This document shows, piece after piece, positions 1 to 8,548 of a DNA stretch of 64,000 nucleotides; the first letter of the stretch is position 1; the number at the start of each line of letters is the position of its first letter. The notes below the pieces were generated by a model. That model ran no database searches, had not been told where the DNA came from, and was given only the letters and a program-made list of their open reading frames with translations. Origin of the DNA: Bacillus sp. SM2101 (GTDB lineage Bacteria; Bacillota; Bacilli; Bacillales; SM2101); the NCBI RefSeq assembly GCF_018588585.1, contig NZ_JAEUFG010000002.1:138838-202837 (forward strand), given 5' to 3'. Position numbers and translations under genes: made by a program.

Positions 1-3000
1 CCTTCTAGCGTACGTAATGGAGCTGAGAATTCAAAGTCGTTCATGTCTCCAAGTACTACAAAGTTTGCATCTGGATTTACTGCTAATGCACCATCAATGA
101 AGTCGTTTAATACTTGTGATTTGTCAACACGACTAGGCTCACTACCTAAAACAACAGGTTGTTCACTACCATATAACGCTCCGTCACCACGTTTTGAATT
201 TAAGTGATTCGCTATAACAACGACTCTTTCACCGTTGAACTCAAATTCAGCTGCAAGTGATTTACGAGAGTTACTAAATGCTTCATTTGTAGGGTCGATG
301 CGTCCAGGGTTCATTGTTAAGCCATTTTCATCGTATCCTACAGCAGTTGTTGCATCACCAGCTGGTTTATCAACTAGACTTACACGCTCTGGGTTATAAA
401 TATATCCCACACGGATATTACCACCTGGTTGTCCACCATCCATCTTGTCTTCTGGTGCGATATCTGTGTACTTATAAGTCGGTCCACCAGCTGCTTCAAT
501 TGCTGCAATTAACGCTTCATATGTTAAACTAGCGTCAGTTGTACCGCTATCAGTTGGTCCATCATTGTCTTGTACTTCTATTAATCCTACAATGTCAGGA
601 GTTTTTAAGTTTTCAATAATTGAATGAGCTATTTTGTCTATTTTCTCTTGATCAGTTTCAGCAGAGAAGTTTTCGACATTGTATGAAGCTACTGTTAATT
701 TATCTTCTGCTTTTTCAATGTTCGTAATTTCTCTTTCTAGTCCACCGTCAATTACTTCTGGTAGATCTTCAGTTAATACTAGCTTAAAGTTACTGTAATC
801 ATAGCTTAGAACACCAGTTATTGGTCCATCAAATTGATCACCTGTTTTGAGATCCATATCTTTGCCAAGCTTCACTAACAAACGCTCTGGATTGAAGTCT
901 TCTGGTGAAATGATTACACCACCAGCTTCAGATCGATATGAGTCAACTGCACTGTCTACTACAACTGGAACTTCTTCGTATTTAGGATGTCCGACAACTG
1001 TCGCACCATCTAATACGATACGCATTCCTTCTAAGCTTTCGTAGAAATCAATGCCATCTTCTTCAGGGTCAAATTCAGCAAATGCATCATTATCAATCAC
1101 CTTGGTCGGTTGGATACGGTCATCTCCGATTACAACAGGTGCTGGTAATGGTTGATTAGATGCTTCAACTGTTACTGTAGATCCTTTAATTTCTGTCGTT
1201 AATAAATCTTTTGCGTCATCATAACCACGCGGTTTAAACTCTTCTACCTCACCTGTAATAGATACAAGGTCGCCGACTTTCACACCAGAATTTTTGAAGT
1301 AGACATAGATTCCTTCTGATGTACGAATGTCGTCATCAGCTTCTACTGACTCCATGAAGAAACCATTTGATCCATCTAAGTGTGTAACGATACCTTTTAC
1401 ATTTTTAACAATTTCCCCATCATATAAGGAAACATGTCCTACACCTTGAATATCATGAATATTAAGGGAATCAAGCGGTAAAATTGCTTGGTAATCGAAC
1501 ACAGCAACATCACTTGTTTCTCCGTCTTTAACAACAACCGCTTTAATTGTTACATCTTCTGTAACTTCTATAGCCTCACTATATACTTCACTTGCAGTTG
1601 ATGGATCTGTGCCGTCTACTGTGTAGTAGATGACTCCACCTTCTACTAAAGTTGTTAATTCAACTGTTGATCCGATTTCAATTGTACCAGATGCTGGGTT
1701 TGCAAATACCGAGAAGATATCTTCAACCACATCTATTGCAGATCGTGGTGTAAGCTTATATTCACTAAAATTATAATCAATTACTCCAGTGATATAATCA
1801 TACGTTTTACCTACTTCTAGTAGACTACGATCTTGTGGACGTAGTTTGAACTCACCATTTACATCTACACCAGTGAAGTTTCCATTACTATCTACTTCAG
1901 TAATTGTTACATTTTCAACTTTTACTAATTCAGCTTCAACAGCTTCACCTGTAGTGCTAGTTAAATCAGCTGACGATATAATTTGTGGTGCTGGTACACC
2001 TTCATTATTGACGATTACGTCAATAGTATCTACTTCTAATTGAGCCATATCATAATATTGATTCATTGTACCTTCTGCTGAAATACGGTCACCAATATTC
2101 GCTGCAATATCACCACGAACGACGATTCCAGCTGAATCATCTTGTACGAAAAGATTTGTCTTTCCACCTGTCACAAACGAAGCAGTGACAACTCCTTCAA
2201 TTTTCGCTTCACTACCTACTTCAAGTGCGCGTGTATCTGCGATAGGTTGCACTTCAAGTGGTGCTTTTACAGTATATGAGAATGAAGCTACATTACTTGC
2301 ATCCAATCCTTCTTTTACTGCAATCGCTTGAATCGTTACATCTTCATTGATTGCGATTGGTGCATCATATAATGTGCTTTCTGCCGTTGGTACTGTATCA
2401 TCAGTTGTATAAAAAATGTCTGCACCATCAGTTGAAGTTGACAATGTAACTTCTGTTCCAGCGTCTACTTCCCCCGAGTTAACAGAAGCCTTAACTTTTG
2501 AAGCTTGTGTAACTTCTCCATCAAAGCTTGTCCAAGTAATGTTATCGATAACGATTTGTTTGCCTGTTACATTTACTAACTGAATTTCTACCTCTCCAGC
2601 AATATTTAACTCATCTACTGAAAAAGTATGAATATCAGTGTCATCAAATGCTTCTGATAAACCTTTTGATTCACCATTTATAAATAACTCTACTTGTCGG
2701 TTACCAATTCCAGTGAAACCTTTCTTTAGATCTACTGAAAAAGAGCTAATACCGTCTGAAATTGGGCTAGAATTAATACTACTATTGTCGCTTGAACGAC
2801 GTAACATTAATCCATTACCATCAATTGGATAATCACCTTCATCACGTGAAGCAACATATGACCAAGTCACCCCATCGTTTCCAACAAATGAGTCTGTTCC
2901 ATAACTTCCTGTTGCATTAGAGTTGTCAAAAGTTTCAACAAAAGTTTCTGCTGCAAACGATTGACTCACAAGTCCAACGTTAAATAAGTTGAACACTAAT

Positions 3001-3053
3001 AAAGCCACCAATACGAAGCTTGTTCGCTTTCTAGTAAGCTTAGACACTTGCAT
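1..3053 (-). CDS. Secreted multi-domain endonuclease/exonuclease/phosphatase-family nuclease (3' end cut by window)
   Basis: Translation from the ATG at 3053 (good AGGAGA site just upstream) gives about 1,017 codons and runs off the left edge. Residues 1-35 form a signal peptide (KR-rich start, hydrophobic core, SQSFAAE cleavage region). Then come a jelly-roll-like region, two chitobiase/HEX_C-type beta domains (each with a YYTxDxTxP-like stretch: IFYTTDDTVP near residue 215 and IYYTVDGTDP near 475) and OB-fold-like segments of the kind found in YhcR-type nucleases. The catalytic endonuclease/exonuclease/phosphatase domain starts near residue 785 with SYNVENF, followed by GLIEVQDNDG, NHLNSKRGDG and GDMNDF, the metal and catalytic motifs of the DNase I-like fold. 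Likely a cell-surface or secreted nuclease or phosphodiesterase that scavenges nucleic acid; substrate is inferred. A cell-wall anchor could lie beyond the edge. A cre-like site sits upstream. Confidence 0.88.
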   Translation of the reverse strand, partial: MQVSKLTRKRTSFVLVALLVFNLFNVGLVSQSFAAETFVETFDNSNATGSYGTDSFVGNDGVTWSYVASRDEGDYPIDGNGLMLRRSSDNSSINSSPISDGISSFSVDLKKGFTGIGNRQVELFINGESKGLSEAFDDTDIHTFSVDELNIAGEVEIQLVNVTGKQIVIDNITWTSFDGEVTQASKVKASVNSGEVDAGTEVTLSTSTDGADIFYTTDDTVPTAESTLYDAPIAINEDVTIQAIAVKEGLDASNVASFSYTVKAPLEVQPIADTRALEVGSEAKIEGVVTASFVTGGKTNLFVQDDSAGIVVRGDIAANIGDRISAEGTMNQYYDMAQLEVDTIDVIVNNEGVPAPQIISSADLTSTTGEAVEAELVKVENVTITEVDSNGNFTGVDVNGEFKLRPQDRSLLEVGKTYDYITGVIDYNFSEYKLTPRSAIDVVEDIFSVFANPASGTIEIGSTVELTTLVEGGVIYYTVDGTDPSTASEVYSEAIEVTEDVTIKAVVVKDGETSDVAVFDYQAILPLDSLNIHDIQGVGHVSLYDGEIVKNVKGIVTHLDGSNGFFMESVEADDDIRTSEGIYVYFKNSGVKVGDLVSITGEVEEFKPRGYDDAKDLLTTEIKGSTVTVEASNQPLPAPVVIGDDRIQPTKVIDNDAFAEFDPEEDGIDFYESLEGMRIVLDGATVVGHPKYEEVPVVVDSAVDSYRSEAGGVIISPEDFNPERLLVKLGKDMDLKTGDQFDGPITGVLSYDYSNFKLVLTEDLPEVIDGGLEREITNIEKAEDKLTVASYNVENFSAETDQEKIDKIAHSIIENLKTPDIVGLIEVQDNDGPTDSGTTDASLTYEALIAAIEAAGGPTYKYTDIAPEDKMDGGQPGGNIRVGYIYNPERVSLVDKPAGDATTAVGYDENGLTMNPGRIDPTNEAFSNSRKSLAAEFEFNGERVVVIANHLNSKRGDGALYGSEQPVVLGSEPSRVDKSQVLNDFIDGALAVNPDANFVVLGDMNDFEFSAPLRTLE

Positions 3054-3077
3054 TCTCCTCTCTCAACTATGTTATAT

Positions 3078-3091
3078 TGAATACGTTTACA
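3078..3091 (-). promoter_or_regulatory. cre-like box (CcpA/LacI-type operator) upstream of the nuclease
   Basis: Read on the minus strand the site is TGTAAACGTATTCA, one mismatch from the cre consensus TGWAANCGNTNWCA. It lies 25-38 bp upstream of the nuclease start codon, where CcpA binding would repress. Function is inferred from the match and position only. Confidence 0.5.
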
Positions 3092-3113
3092 TTGAAAGCA
3101 AAAAAATATAGCC

Positions 3114-3139
3114 TAAGAAGTCTGATGTATGACTTCTTA
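3114..3139 (-). terminator. Hairpin between the nucleotidyltransferase and nuclease genes
   Basis: TAAGAAGTC and GACTTCTTA form a perfect 9-bp stem with an 8-nt loop. On the minus strand a T-run follows after a gap of about seven bases, so it could end transcription from the upstream gene. The rest of the 3054-3393 gap shows no gene. Confidence 0.35.
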
Positions 3140-3393
3140 CTTTTGCTTCTATTTCATTATAACAGGATTTATATAGGTATTCAGTATTGTTTTAAATGTA
3201 AATGTTGGGATTCATAAAGAGTTAATATTCTAAATCATCCTTCTTTTTTCGCAAGACTATTTTCGTCTTTCGTCTACCTATGCAATGAGTCTAAAAATAA
3301 GCCTAGGAACATTCTTATAAAAATTAAAGGTAAATGTCACCTGATCACGCTCCTAATAAATGTACTGTTTGAAAGCGTTAGATTTCAAGCACC

Positions 3394-4155
3394 CTACTTA
3401 ATAGGCATGATGTTTTTTCTTATCTCATGTAACATATATTCTGCAAAACTTAATAATCTAACGTCTGTAATATTCATTTCTCCTAATTGACCAATATACA
3501 CTTTTACAGCATCACCGATTATTTTTCGATATCGTTGGGGTAAGTTTTCCTGACCCCAATATCCACCTTCAAGTTTTGAACAAATAACACCTTCTGTTAC
3601 ATAATAAAGTACCCGACACAAGTTTAAAGTGAAGTAGACTGCATCATCCACAATTTCATTTTTGGCATTTTTAATATCGTACCAAATAGCATCAATATAA
3701 ATATCTCTTGGTACGTCTGTAAAAACTTCATCAATTTCTTTTCCATATAAGCACTTACCTCTATGAAAAATAATAGTCAAATGGGCCGCTAATTCAGGAT
3801 CTGTATACCCTCCGCATATATAATTATTGTCTGATAAGTATCTTTCCTTATGAAAATTTGAATAGTGCAACTCAAACGGTGTTGGATGTACGATTTCATG
3901 TGCAAACCTCTCCAGAATGACACTCATTTCCACTCCCTTAGGAGGAACATTTTCTAATTGAATAATGGCATGAATGAGTTCTTTTTTTGTACTAAAATCG
4001 ATTGGTTGTTTTACGACAACAACAAAATCTATATCACTCGAATCATTATAGCAATTCATCGCCAGTGAACCATGTAAATATATACCTACTAGATTATTAT
4101 CTAATATACGCTGATATGTATCTATGATTTGATTTAATAGTTTATAGGGCTCCAT
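3394..4155 (-). CDS. AadA-type aminoglycoside nucleotidyltransferase-like protein (DUF4111 class)
   Basis: A 253-residue protein with the nucleotidyltransferase signature GSLAMNCYNDSSDIDFVVVV (residues 29-48), giving the G-S and D-x-D metal ligands of the pol beta superfamily. The following VEMSVI strand and FELHYS segment match the order seen in AadA/ANT(3'')/ANT(9) enzymes, which adenylylate streptomycin or spectinomycin, and the C-terminal half is helical as in the DUF4111 domain. Length fits the family (about 250-260). Family membership is clear; actual resistance activity is inference, since many chromosomal members have unknown substrates. Starts at ATG 4155 behind a weak CGAGGT site. 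Monocistronic by appearance, with a MITE-like repeat immediately upstream. Confidence 0.78.
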   Translation of the reverse strand: MEPYKLLNQIIDTYQRILDNNLVGIYLHGSLAMNCYNDSSDIDFVVVVKQPIDFSTKKELIHAIIQLENVPPKGVEMSVILERFAHEIVHPTPFELHYSNFHKERYLSDNNYICGGYTDPELAAHLTIIFHRGKCLYGKEIDEVFTDVPRDIYIDAIWYDIKNAKNEIVDDAVYFTLNLCRVLYYVTEGVICSKLEGGYWGQENLPQRYRKIIGDAVKVYIGQLGEMNITDVRLLSFAEYMLHEIRKNIMPIK

Positions 4156-4188
4156 TTTATACCTCGTCTTATTTTTTAAATGATATAT

Positions 4189-4354
4189 AAAGGCTGTTTT
4201 CGCATTAATTGTAGCTTTTCATACTAAGAGCCAAAAACGTACACAAATAGAGTTCCTGATATCTTTCCTTCTGAACAACAATGACTAACCATGTAAAACC
4301 ACTATACTTGGTATTAATTGGATAACAGTAGCATCAGTTTACTAAAAGAGCTTA
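4189..4354. repeat. MITE-like dispersed element, copy 1
   Basis: Begins AAGGCTGTTTTCGCATTAAT and ends in a degraded ACTAAAAGAGCTTA, matching the two end types seen in other copies (18602, 22441, 40178). The inside holds a diverged version of the family's core. It fills most of the gap between two divergent nucleotidyltransferase genes. Confidence 0.6.
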
Positions 4355-4419
4355 TATAAATTACCAATTTATATTATATAATTAAATGAAAAAAATAGAA
4401 TATACTTCGGAGGAATATT

Positions 4420-5208
4420 ATGGATGATATTAACAACACTGGGAGTATTAATTATGGTGATGCAGGAACAAGTAGTGAACTTGGCAAAGCTTTAGCTAGT
4501 AGATTAAGTCCTATCGAAGCTGCAAGAAAATTTATACACTGTCATTTTCCAAATTGTCATGCAGCTATACTCGCAGGAAGTGTCATAAGAGGTGAGGGGA
4601 CAGAGACATCTGACCTTGATATCGTAATTTTTGACAAACATGTCGATCGTTCATATCGAGAATCACTCATTTATTTAGATTGGCCTATTGAGGTTTTTGT
4701 TCATAATTTATCTTCCTATAAGCAATTTTTTAATAGTGATTATAAAAGGGCAAGACCATCTTTACAAAGAATGGTTTCCGAAGGGATTGTCATAAAAGAC
4801 TCCGACATCATAGGTCTAATCAAACAAGAGGCTAATGAAATATTAAGCAAAGGACCAGAGCAGTGGTCCGAAGAGACTATTACTATGAAACGATATTTCA
4901 TTACTGATGCCCTTGATGATTTTATTGGCTGCACTGATAGGTTCGAAGCTATCTTTATTGCCAACACGTTGGCTGAACTGGTTCACGAGTTTGTACTAAG
5001 AACGAATAGGCAATGGACCGGTACGTCTAAATGGATTGTTCGCTCTTTAAATCATTTTGATAAGTCGTTTACGAAGGAATATGTCGAAGCGTTTGATTTG
5101 TTCTATCAAACGAATAATAAAGAAAAAATCATTACATTGGTAGAAAGCGTGTTACTGCCCTCTGGAGGACGTCTATTTAGTGGATTTTCTATAGGCAAAA
5201 ATAAATAA
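4420..5208 (+). CDS. Nucleotidyltransferase-domain protein
   Basis: A 262-residue protein with the pol beta-type signature GSVIRGEGTETSDLDIVIF around residues 53-71 (G-S then D-L-D) and a third acidic strand WPIEVFVH. This is the NTP_transf_2 fold of small-molecule and minimal nucleotidyltransferases; the acceptor is unknown. The C-terminal half is helical, which favours an antibiotic-nucleotidyltransferase-like layout rather than a MNT/HEPN toxin pair, and no HEPN partner is adjacent. Start ATG 4420 has a CGGAGGAAT ribosome site at proper spacing. Divergent from the AadA-type gene; the two share only the fold signature, so I do not read them as recent duplicates. A 21-bp tandem array begins 23 bp after the stop codon. 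Confidence 0.75.
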   Translation: MDDINNTGSINYGDAGTSSELGKALASRLSPIEAARKFIHCHFPNCHAAILAGSVIRGEGTETSDLDIVIFDKHVDRSYRESLIYLDWPIEVFVHNLSSYKQFFNSDYKRARPSLQRMVSEGIVIKDSDIIGLIKQEANEILSKGPEQWSEETITMKRYFITDALDDFIGCTDRFEAIFIANTLAELVHEFVLRTNRQWTGTSKWIVRSLNHFDKSFTKEYVEAFDLFYQTNNKEKIITLVESVLLPSGGRLFSGFSIGKNK

Positions 5209-5230
5209 GAGTTTGTCCTTACTATTTTCT

Positions 5231-5524
5231 AGGTCAATTTCAATAATTTACGGGTCTATTCACTCGTTTTTCGGGTCAATTTCACTGATTTACGGGTCTA
5301 TTCACTCGTTTTTCAGGTCAATTTCAATGATTTACGGGTCTTTTCACTCGTTTTTCGGGTCAATTTCAATAATTTACGGGTCTTTTCACTCCTTTTTCGG
5401 GTCAATTTCAATAATTTACGGGTCTATTCACTCCTTTTTCGGGTCAATTTCAATGATTTACGGGTCTATTCACTCGTTTTTCAGGTCAATTTCAATGATT
5501 TACGGGTCAACTTCCTATTTATTC
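5231..5524. repeat. 21-bp tandem array, locus 1 (alternating GGGTCAA and GGGTCTA units)
   Basis: Fourteen consecutive 21-bp units start at 5231, 5252, 5273 and so on to 5504, with no insertion or deletion. Units alternate between two versions, one beginning [AG]GGTCAATTTCA and ending ATTTAC, the other beginning GGGTCTATTCACTC and ending TTTTTC, so the higher-order period is 42 bp. It lies between the convergent nucleotidyltransferase and bluB genes. One frame is open through the array only because 21 is a multiple of three; no ribosome site precedes it. The remainder of the gap to 5697 shows nothing I recognise. Confidence 0.95.
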
Positions 5525-5697
5525 AGATCTTTCATCTATTATCCATATTAAACAAGCTCTTCCGCTTGCTCACACGTTGTAGCAAGCGGTTTATCTACAT
5601 ATACATCTATTTGTGTTAATGAGAACAAGTTGAACTATGGATGCCGAGCATAGTACTTTACACTATCTCATTTTTAGTTAACAGCAATTCAAGGTAA

Positions 5698-6360
5698 CTA
5701 AACTTCTTCATGCAACTCCCCTTTAGCTCCCCATGTTTCATAGTAGATTAACTTTTGTAGATCTTGACGCTTTTCCCAGTTATGGATTTCTAGCAAAGGA
5801 GCTTTAGGGTAATTATCTGTATAACCAAGTGATAGAAGTGCAACTGGGTCGATATGTGGAGGAATATTTAATATGTCTCTAACATCATTCTTTTTGTAAA
5901 AACTTACCCAACCTAGTGCAATTCCTTCGACACAAGAGGCTAACCACATATTTTGGATGGCACAAGAAACAGACATAATATCAGTTTCAGGTATCGAATT
6001 TCTCCCGAGTACATGTGAACCACCGCGTGTCGGGTCACATGTAACACAAATCGTTAGTGGCGCTTGCTTTAAACCTTCAACTTTTAAATCTAAAAAGTTG
6101 TTCTTCCTCTCCCCTTCATAATGAATGGCCAATGCTTTACGTTCCTTATCCGCTGCCCAAGCTAACTGTTCTTTCACATCGTCTGTAGTTATTAAAATGA
6201 AATTCCATGGCTGCATAAATCCAACTGATGGACCGCTATGCCCTGCCTGAAGAATTCGTTGAATAGCATCTACTGGTAATGGATCAGATAAAAAGGATCG
6301 AATATCTCTTCTTCTGCCGATGACCTTGTAAACAGCATCTCGTTCTTCATTTGAGAACAT
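5698..6360 (-). CDS. bluB: 5,6-dimethylbenzimidazole synthase (BluB), nitroreductase-like fold
   Basis: BluB uses O2 to fragment reduced FMN and make 5,6-dimethylbenzimidazole, the lower ligand of cobalamin. The protein shows RRRDIRSFLSDPLP near the N-terminus (FMN phosphate-binding region), GPSVGFMQPWNF, SHVLGR and the AIQNMWLASCVEGIALGWVS helix-strand, all typical of BluB rather than generic nitroreductases. Length (220) fits. I place the start at ATG 6360 because GAAGGTGAT precedes it at good spacing; an in-frame TTG at 6378 lacks a ribosome site. No other cobalamin genes and no B12 riboswitch are visible here, so it looks like an orphan copy that would serve B12 salvage or a pathway encoded elsewhere. 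Confidence 0.9.
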   Translation of the reverse strand: MFSNEERDAVYKVIGRRRDIRSFLSDPLPVDAIQRILQAGHSGPSVGFMQPWNFILITTDDVKEQLAWAADKERKALAIHYEGERKNNFLDLKVEGLKQAPLTICVTCDPTRGGSHVLGRNSIPETDIMSVSCAIQNMWLASCVEGIALGWVSFYKKNDVRDILNIPPHIDPVALLSLGYTDNYPKAPLLEIHNWEKRQDLQKLIYYETWGAKGELHEEV

Positions 6361-6480
6361 CACATCACCTTCAATCAAAATATTGTTTGTATACTGCGAT
6401 TATAGCATGTATAGGTTTAGTTATAGTTTATGAAAGGACGCCTTAAATGTTATTCATGTTTTCCCAAAAAGAGTAAAATA

Positions 6481-6600
6481 AACAGGCTGTTTTCGCATTA
6501 ATTGTTTCTTGTCATACTAATAAGTATAAATCAAGCGCTTGGTATCTGTTTCAACGTATAAAACCACCTAATAATAGTTACAAGAGACCCTTTTATAATC
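6481..6600. repeat. MITE-like dispersed element, copy 2 (degenerate)
   Basis: Begins AGGCTGTTTTCGCATTAATTG as in the other copies, but the far end is not recognisable; the right limit is approximate. It sits in the promoter-side gap of bluB. Confidence 0.45.
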
Positions 6601-6666
6601 ATTAATATTTGCTAAATTTAACATCCTCGTCTCCATTATTAAATACGGAATGATTCCTTAATACTC

Positions 6667-6720
6667 AGTTATGTGACAAAATGTCGCATAACTAAGAGGC
6701 TGACACAAAAAGTCAGCCTC
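6667..6720. terminator. Two adjacent hairpins, terminator-like
   Basis: AGTTATGTGACA/TGTCGCATAACT (one wobble pair, 3-nt loop) is followed at once by GAGGCTGAC/GTCAGCCTC (9-bp stem, 7-nt loop). The second, read on the minus strand, has a TTTTT loop and is a common style of Bacillus terminator. It would insulate ydbC (minus) from bluB. From 6721 to 6958 I see no gene. Confidence 0.55.
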
Positions 6721-6958
6721 AAGGAATTTCAACACATTGAAGACCTTATCAAAGCTCCAAATAGTAGTAAGCTTCTCTTACTATAAGACACTTAAGTATA
6801 ATTGAAGCTCTTAACGTGATCATGCTGATAGAAATAAAAGAATGCATGTAATCTCTTCTTCATTCTTATAGCATAAATAGATATTATGAAGAATACCGCT
6901 ACATGAAAAATGATTTTAACGATAGACTTGAATAAAAAATCAAAAGAAACGTTGTGAC

Positions 6959-7180
6959 TTACAGCTCCATCGTATTTAACATGTCTCTGAGCTTAATCAA
7001 TTCATCTTTCGTAACTGTGATACCTTTACCCATTTTTTCGCCATCAGGAGACCACTCTCTAATATCAAATTTCGGATCTCTATCGTTCCAGCTAATACTT
7101 CTAAGCTCTTTTGTCCAACCTTTCGCTGACTCAGAAAGAACTCCAAATCTATCTATTACTTCATATTTTATATTTGCCAT
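6959..7180 (-). CDS. ydbC: YdbC/PC4-like single-stranded nucleic-acid-binding protein
   Basis: A 73-residue protein with the layout of the Firmicute YdbC family (PC4/p15 transcriptional coactivator fold): IKYEVIDRFGVLSES at the start, GWTKELRSISWNDRDPKFDIREW in the beta region and the closing helix EKMGKGITVTKDELIKLRDML. The family binds single-stranded DNA or RNA as a dimer; its cellular role in bacilli is poorly defined. The start is supported by AGGTGAT 5 nt upstream of ATG 7180. Stands alone. Confidence 0.85.
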   Translation of the reverse strand: MANIKYEVIDRFGVLSESAKGWTKELRSISWNDRDPKFDIREWSPDGEKMGKGITVTKDELIKLRDMLNTMEL

Positions 7181-7448
7181 ATGATCACCTCATTTTTGTA
7201 TAGTTTGTTTTATATAATAAAATATTATCACATTGACAACAACCCATTGCATCTTCTCAATTAGGAATACATCATCCCTACCTCCTATGTATACAAACAA
7301 TTCTATATTTTCCACATGGGCTATATAAGAAGCAACTTTTTTAAAAAGAGATAAGAAATTTTAATATCTAATAAGTTAACCAAAAATTAGTACAATCACA
7401 CCATTCATATAATGTAAAATATAGACATGAAGTATGAGGGGGTTATTT

Positions 7449-7868
7449 GTGAAAAAGCTGTTATCGCTATTTACACTTGTTTTATTTTTAGTAGGATGCA
7501 ATTCAGGTTTAACTTTTTCAGAAACAACTATGAACCATGTTGATAAAGATGTTAGGGAATTTTTCGAATCGGTGGAGAGCGAAAATGGGGTTTATCTTTT
7601 TTTTGATGGCAAAAAAGCACTTTATGTGCTTTTAAACGGAAGAAATGTAATACAAGGAGATCCAGCTACTTACTATACGAATTTTAATGTAGAAGCTACT
7701 GATGATACAATAAACGTTCGGTTTAACAAAGATGAAACTGACGATTACACTAATAAGACCTTAAATAATCATGTATTGTTTAAGATAAATAAAGATAAGG
7801 ATTATGAATACATTCGGTTTTTTAGTAATGGCCAAAAAATACCTATCGATGTAGTATCAGGTAACTAA
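7449..7868 (+). CDS. Small lipoprotein of unknown function
   Basis: Starts at GTG 7449, preceded by GAGGGGG at 7436-7442. The N-terminus KKLLSLFTLVLFLVGCN is a lipoprotein signal with lipobox LVGC, so the mature protein is membrane-anchored outside the cell. The mature part (about 120 residues) alternates predicted strands (VYLFFDGKKALYVLLNG, DTINVRFNKDETDDY, YEYIRFFSNGQKIPIDVV), suggesting a small beta fold. I do not recognise the family. It lies alone between ydbC and the MazG-like gene and is followed by a hairpin shared with the converging gene. Confidence 0.75.
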   Translation: MKKLLSLFTLVLFLVGCNSGLTFSETTMNHVDKDVREFFESVESENGVYLFFDGKKALYVLLNGRNVIQGDPATYYTNFNVEATDDTINVRFNKDETDDYTNKTLNNHVLFKINKDKDYEYIRFFSNGQKIPIDVVSGN

Positions 7869-7940
7869 TCATGTCTCTCTTTTTTAGTCTACTAAGAAGT
7901 ATTTGAAAGATAAGCAAATGATTTTAATCTGACGTATAAT

Positions 7941-7968
7941 TACCCCGTCCTAATTATAGGGCGGGGTA
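7941..7968. terminator. GC-rich hairpin between convergent genes
   Basis: TACCCCGTCC and GGGCGGGGTA pair (one G-T) around an 8-nt loop. The stem is very stable for this AT-rich DNA and lies between the lipoprotein stop (7868) and the MazG-like stop (8038); neither side has a long T-run. Confidence 0.6.
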
Positions 7969-8037
7969 AACATACTTGTTTCATTTTAGAAACTTGCTTC
8001 TACAAGATGATTTGAAATGAAGATGTTTCACATTCAC

Positions 8038-8364
8038 TTAATGATCCTCCACATCAATGAGAAACACTTTATCTTTATAGCCACCTCTATTTTGGTTCTT
8101 TAAATCTCGCCTTTCCTCAACTTTCTCAATGGTTACATGATGAACTTTTGCTAATGCATGTATGAGTTCAAGTACATCAGCTAACTCTTCTATAGCAGAT
8201 TCATGATCTTTAGCATCAAGATACTCCTGCATTTCTTCTATCAGTTTTTTCTTTAATTCTTCCGTATATTCTTCTTCTGATAAATGTTTTATTCGATATT
8301 TCTTTCCTGATTCTTCAATAATTTGAGGTATGTAATCACGAACAAGTTTGTTATACAAGGGCAT
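8038..8364 (-). CDS. MazG-like / phosphoribosyl-ATP pyrophosphohydrolase-like protein
   Basis: A 108-residue protein beginning MPLYNKLVRDYIPQIIEESG, the typical start of the small all-alpha NTP pyrophosphohydrolase-like family in bacilli. Acidic helices KKKLIEEMQEYLDA and SAIEELADVLELIHAL provide the E-x-x-E and E-L-x-D metal-binding pattern of MazG/HisE. Likely hydrolyses a non-canonical or phosphoribosyl nucleotide; substrate unknown. Start is ATG 8364, with AAAGGAG 7-8 nt upstream; upstream in-frame codons lack a ribosome site. Ends GYKDKVFLIDVEDH. Confidence 0.82.
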   Translation of the reverse strand: MPLYNKLVRDYIPQIIEESGKKYRIKHLSEEEYTEELKKKLIEEMQEYLDAKDHESAIEELADVLELIHALAKVHHVTIEKVEERRDLKNQNRGGYKDKVFLIDVEDH

Positions 8365-8548
8365 ATGGACACTCCTTTGAACTATGAACCTTTCCCAGTT
8401 TATATTCATGAACAAAATATAAATAATGATTGTCTAAAAAAATTGAATGAAACTAAAAGTGAAAATGAAATACTAATTGTACATTTAAAAGGAGCGTCAA
8501 AAAGTCAAATATTGACTAGTTTGACAGCCCCATAGTTATTTAATCACA

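Noticed and set aside
5231-5524. CRISPR array
   Set aside because: Units are contiguous 21-bp repeats without unique spacers, and there are no cas genes.
5213-5551. A 112-codon frame through the 21-bp array on the plus strand
   Set aside because: It exists because 21 is a multiple of three; it starts with TTG, has no ribosome site and overlaps the end of the array.
8365-8535. Small plus-strand frame MDTPLNYEPFPVYIHEQ onward
   Set aside because: Overlaps the ribosome site of the MazG-like gene on the other strand and has no ribosome site of its own.
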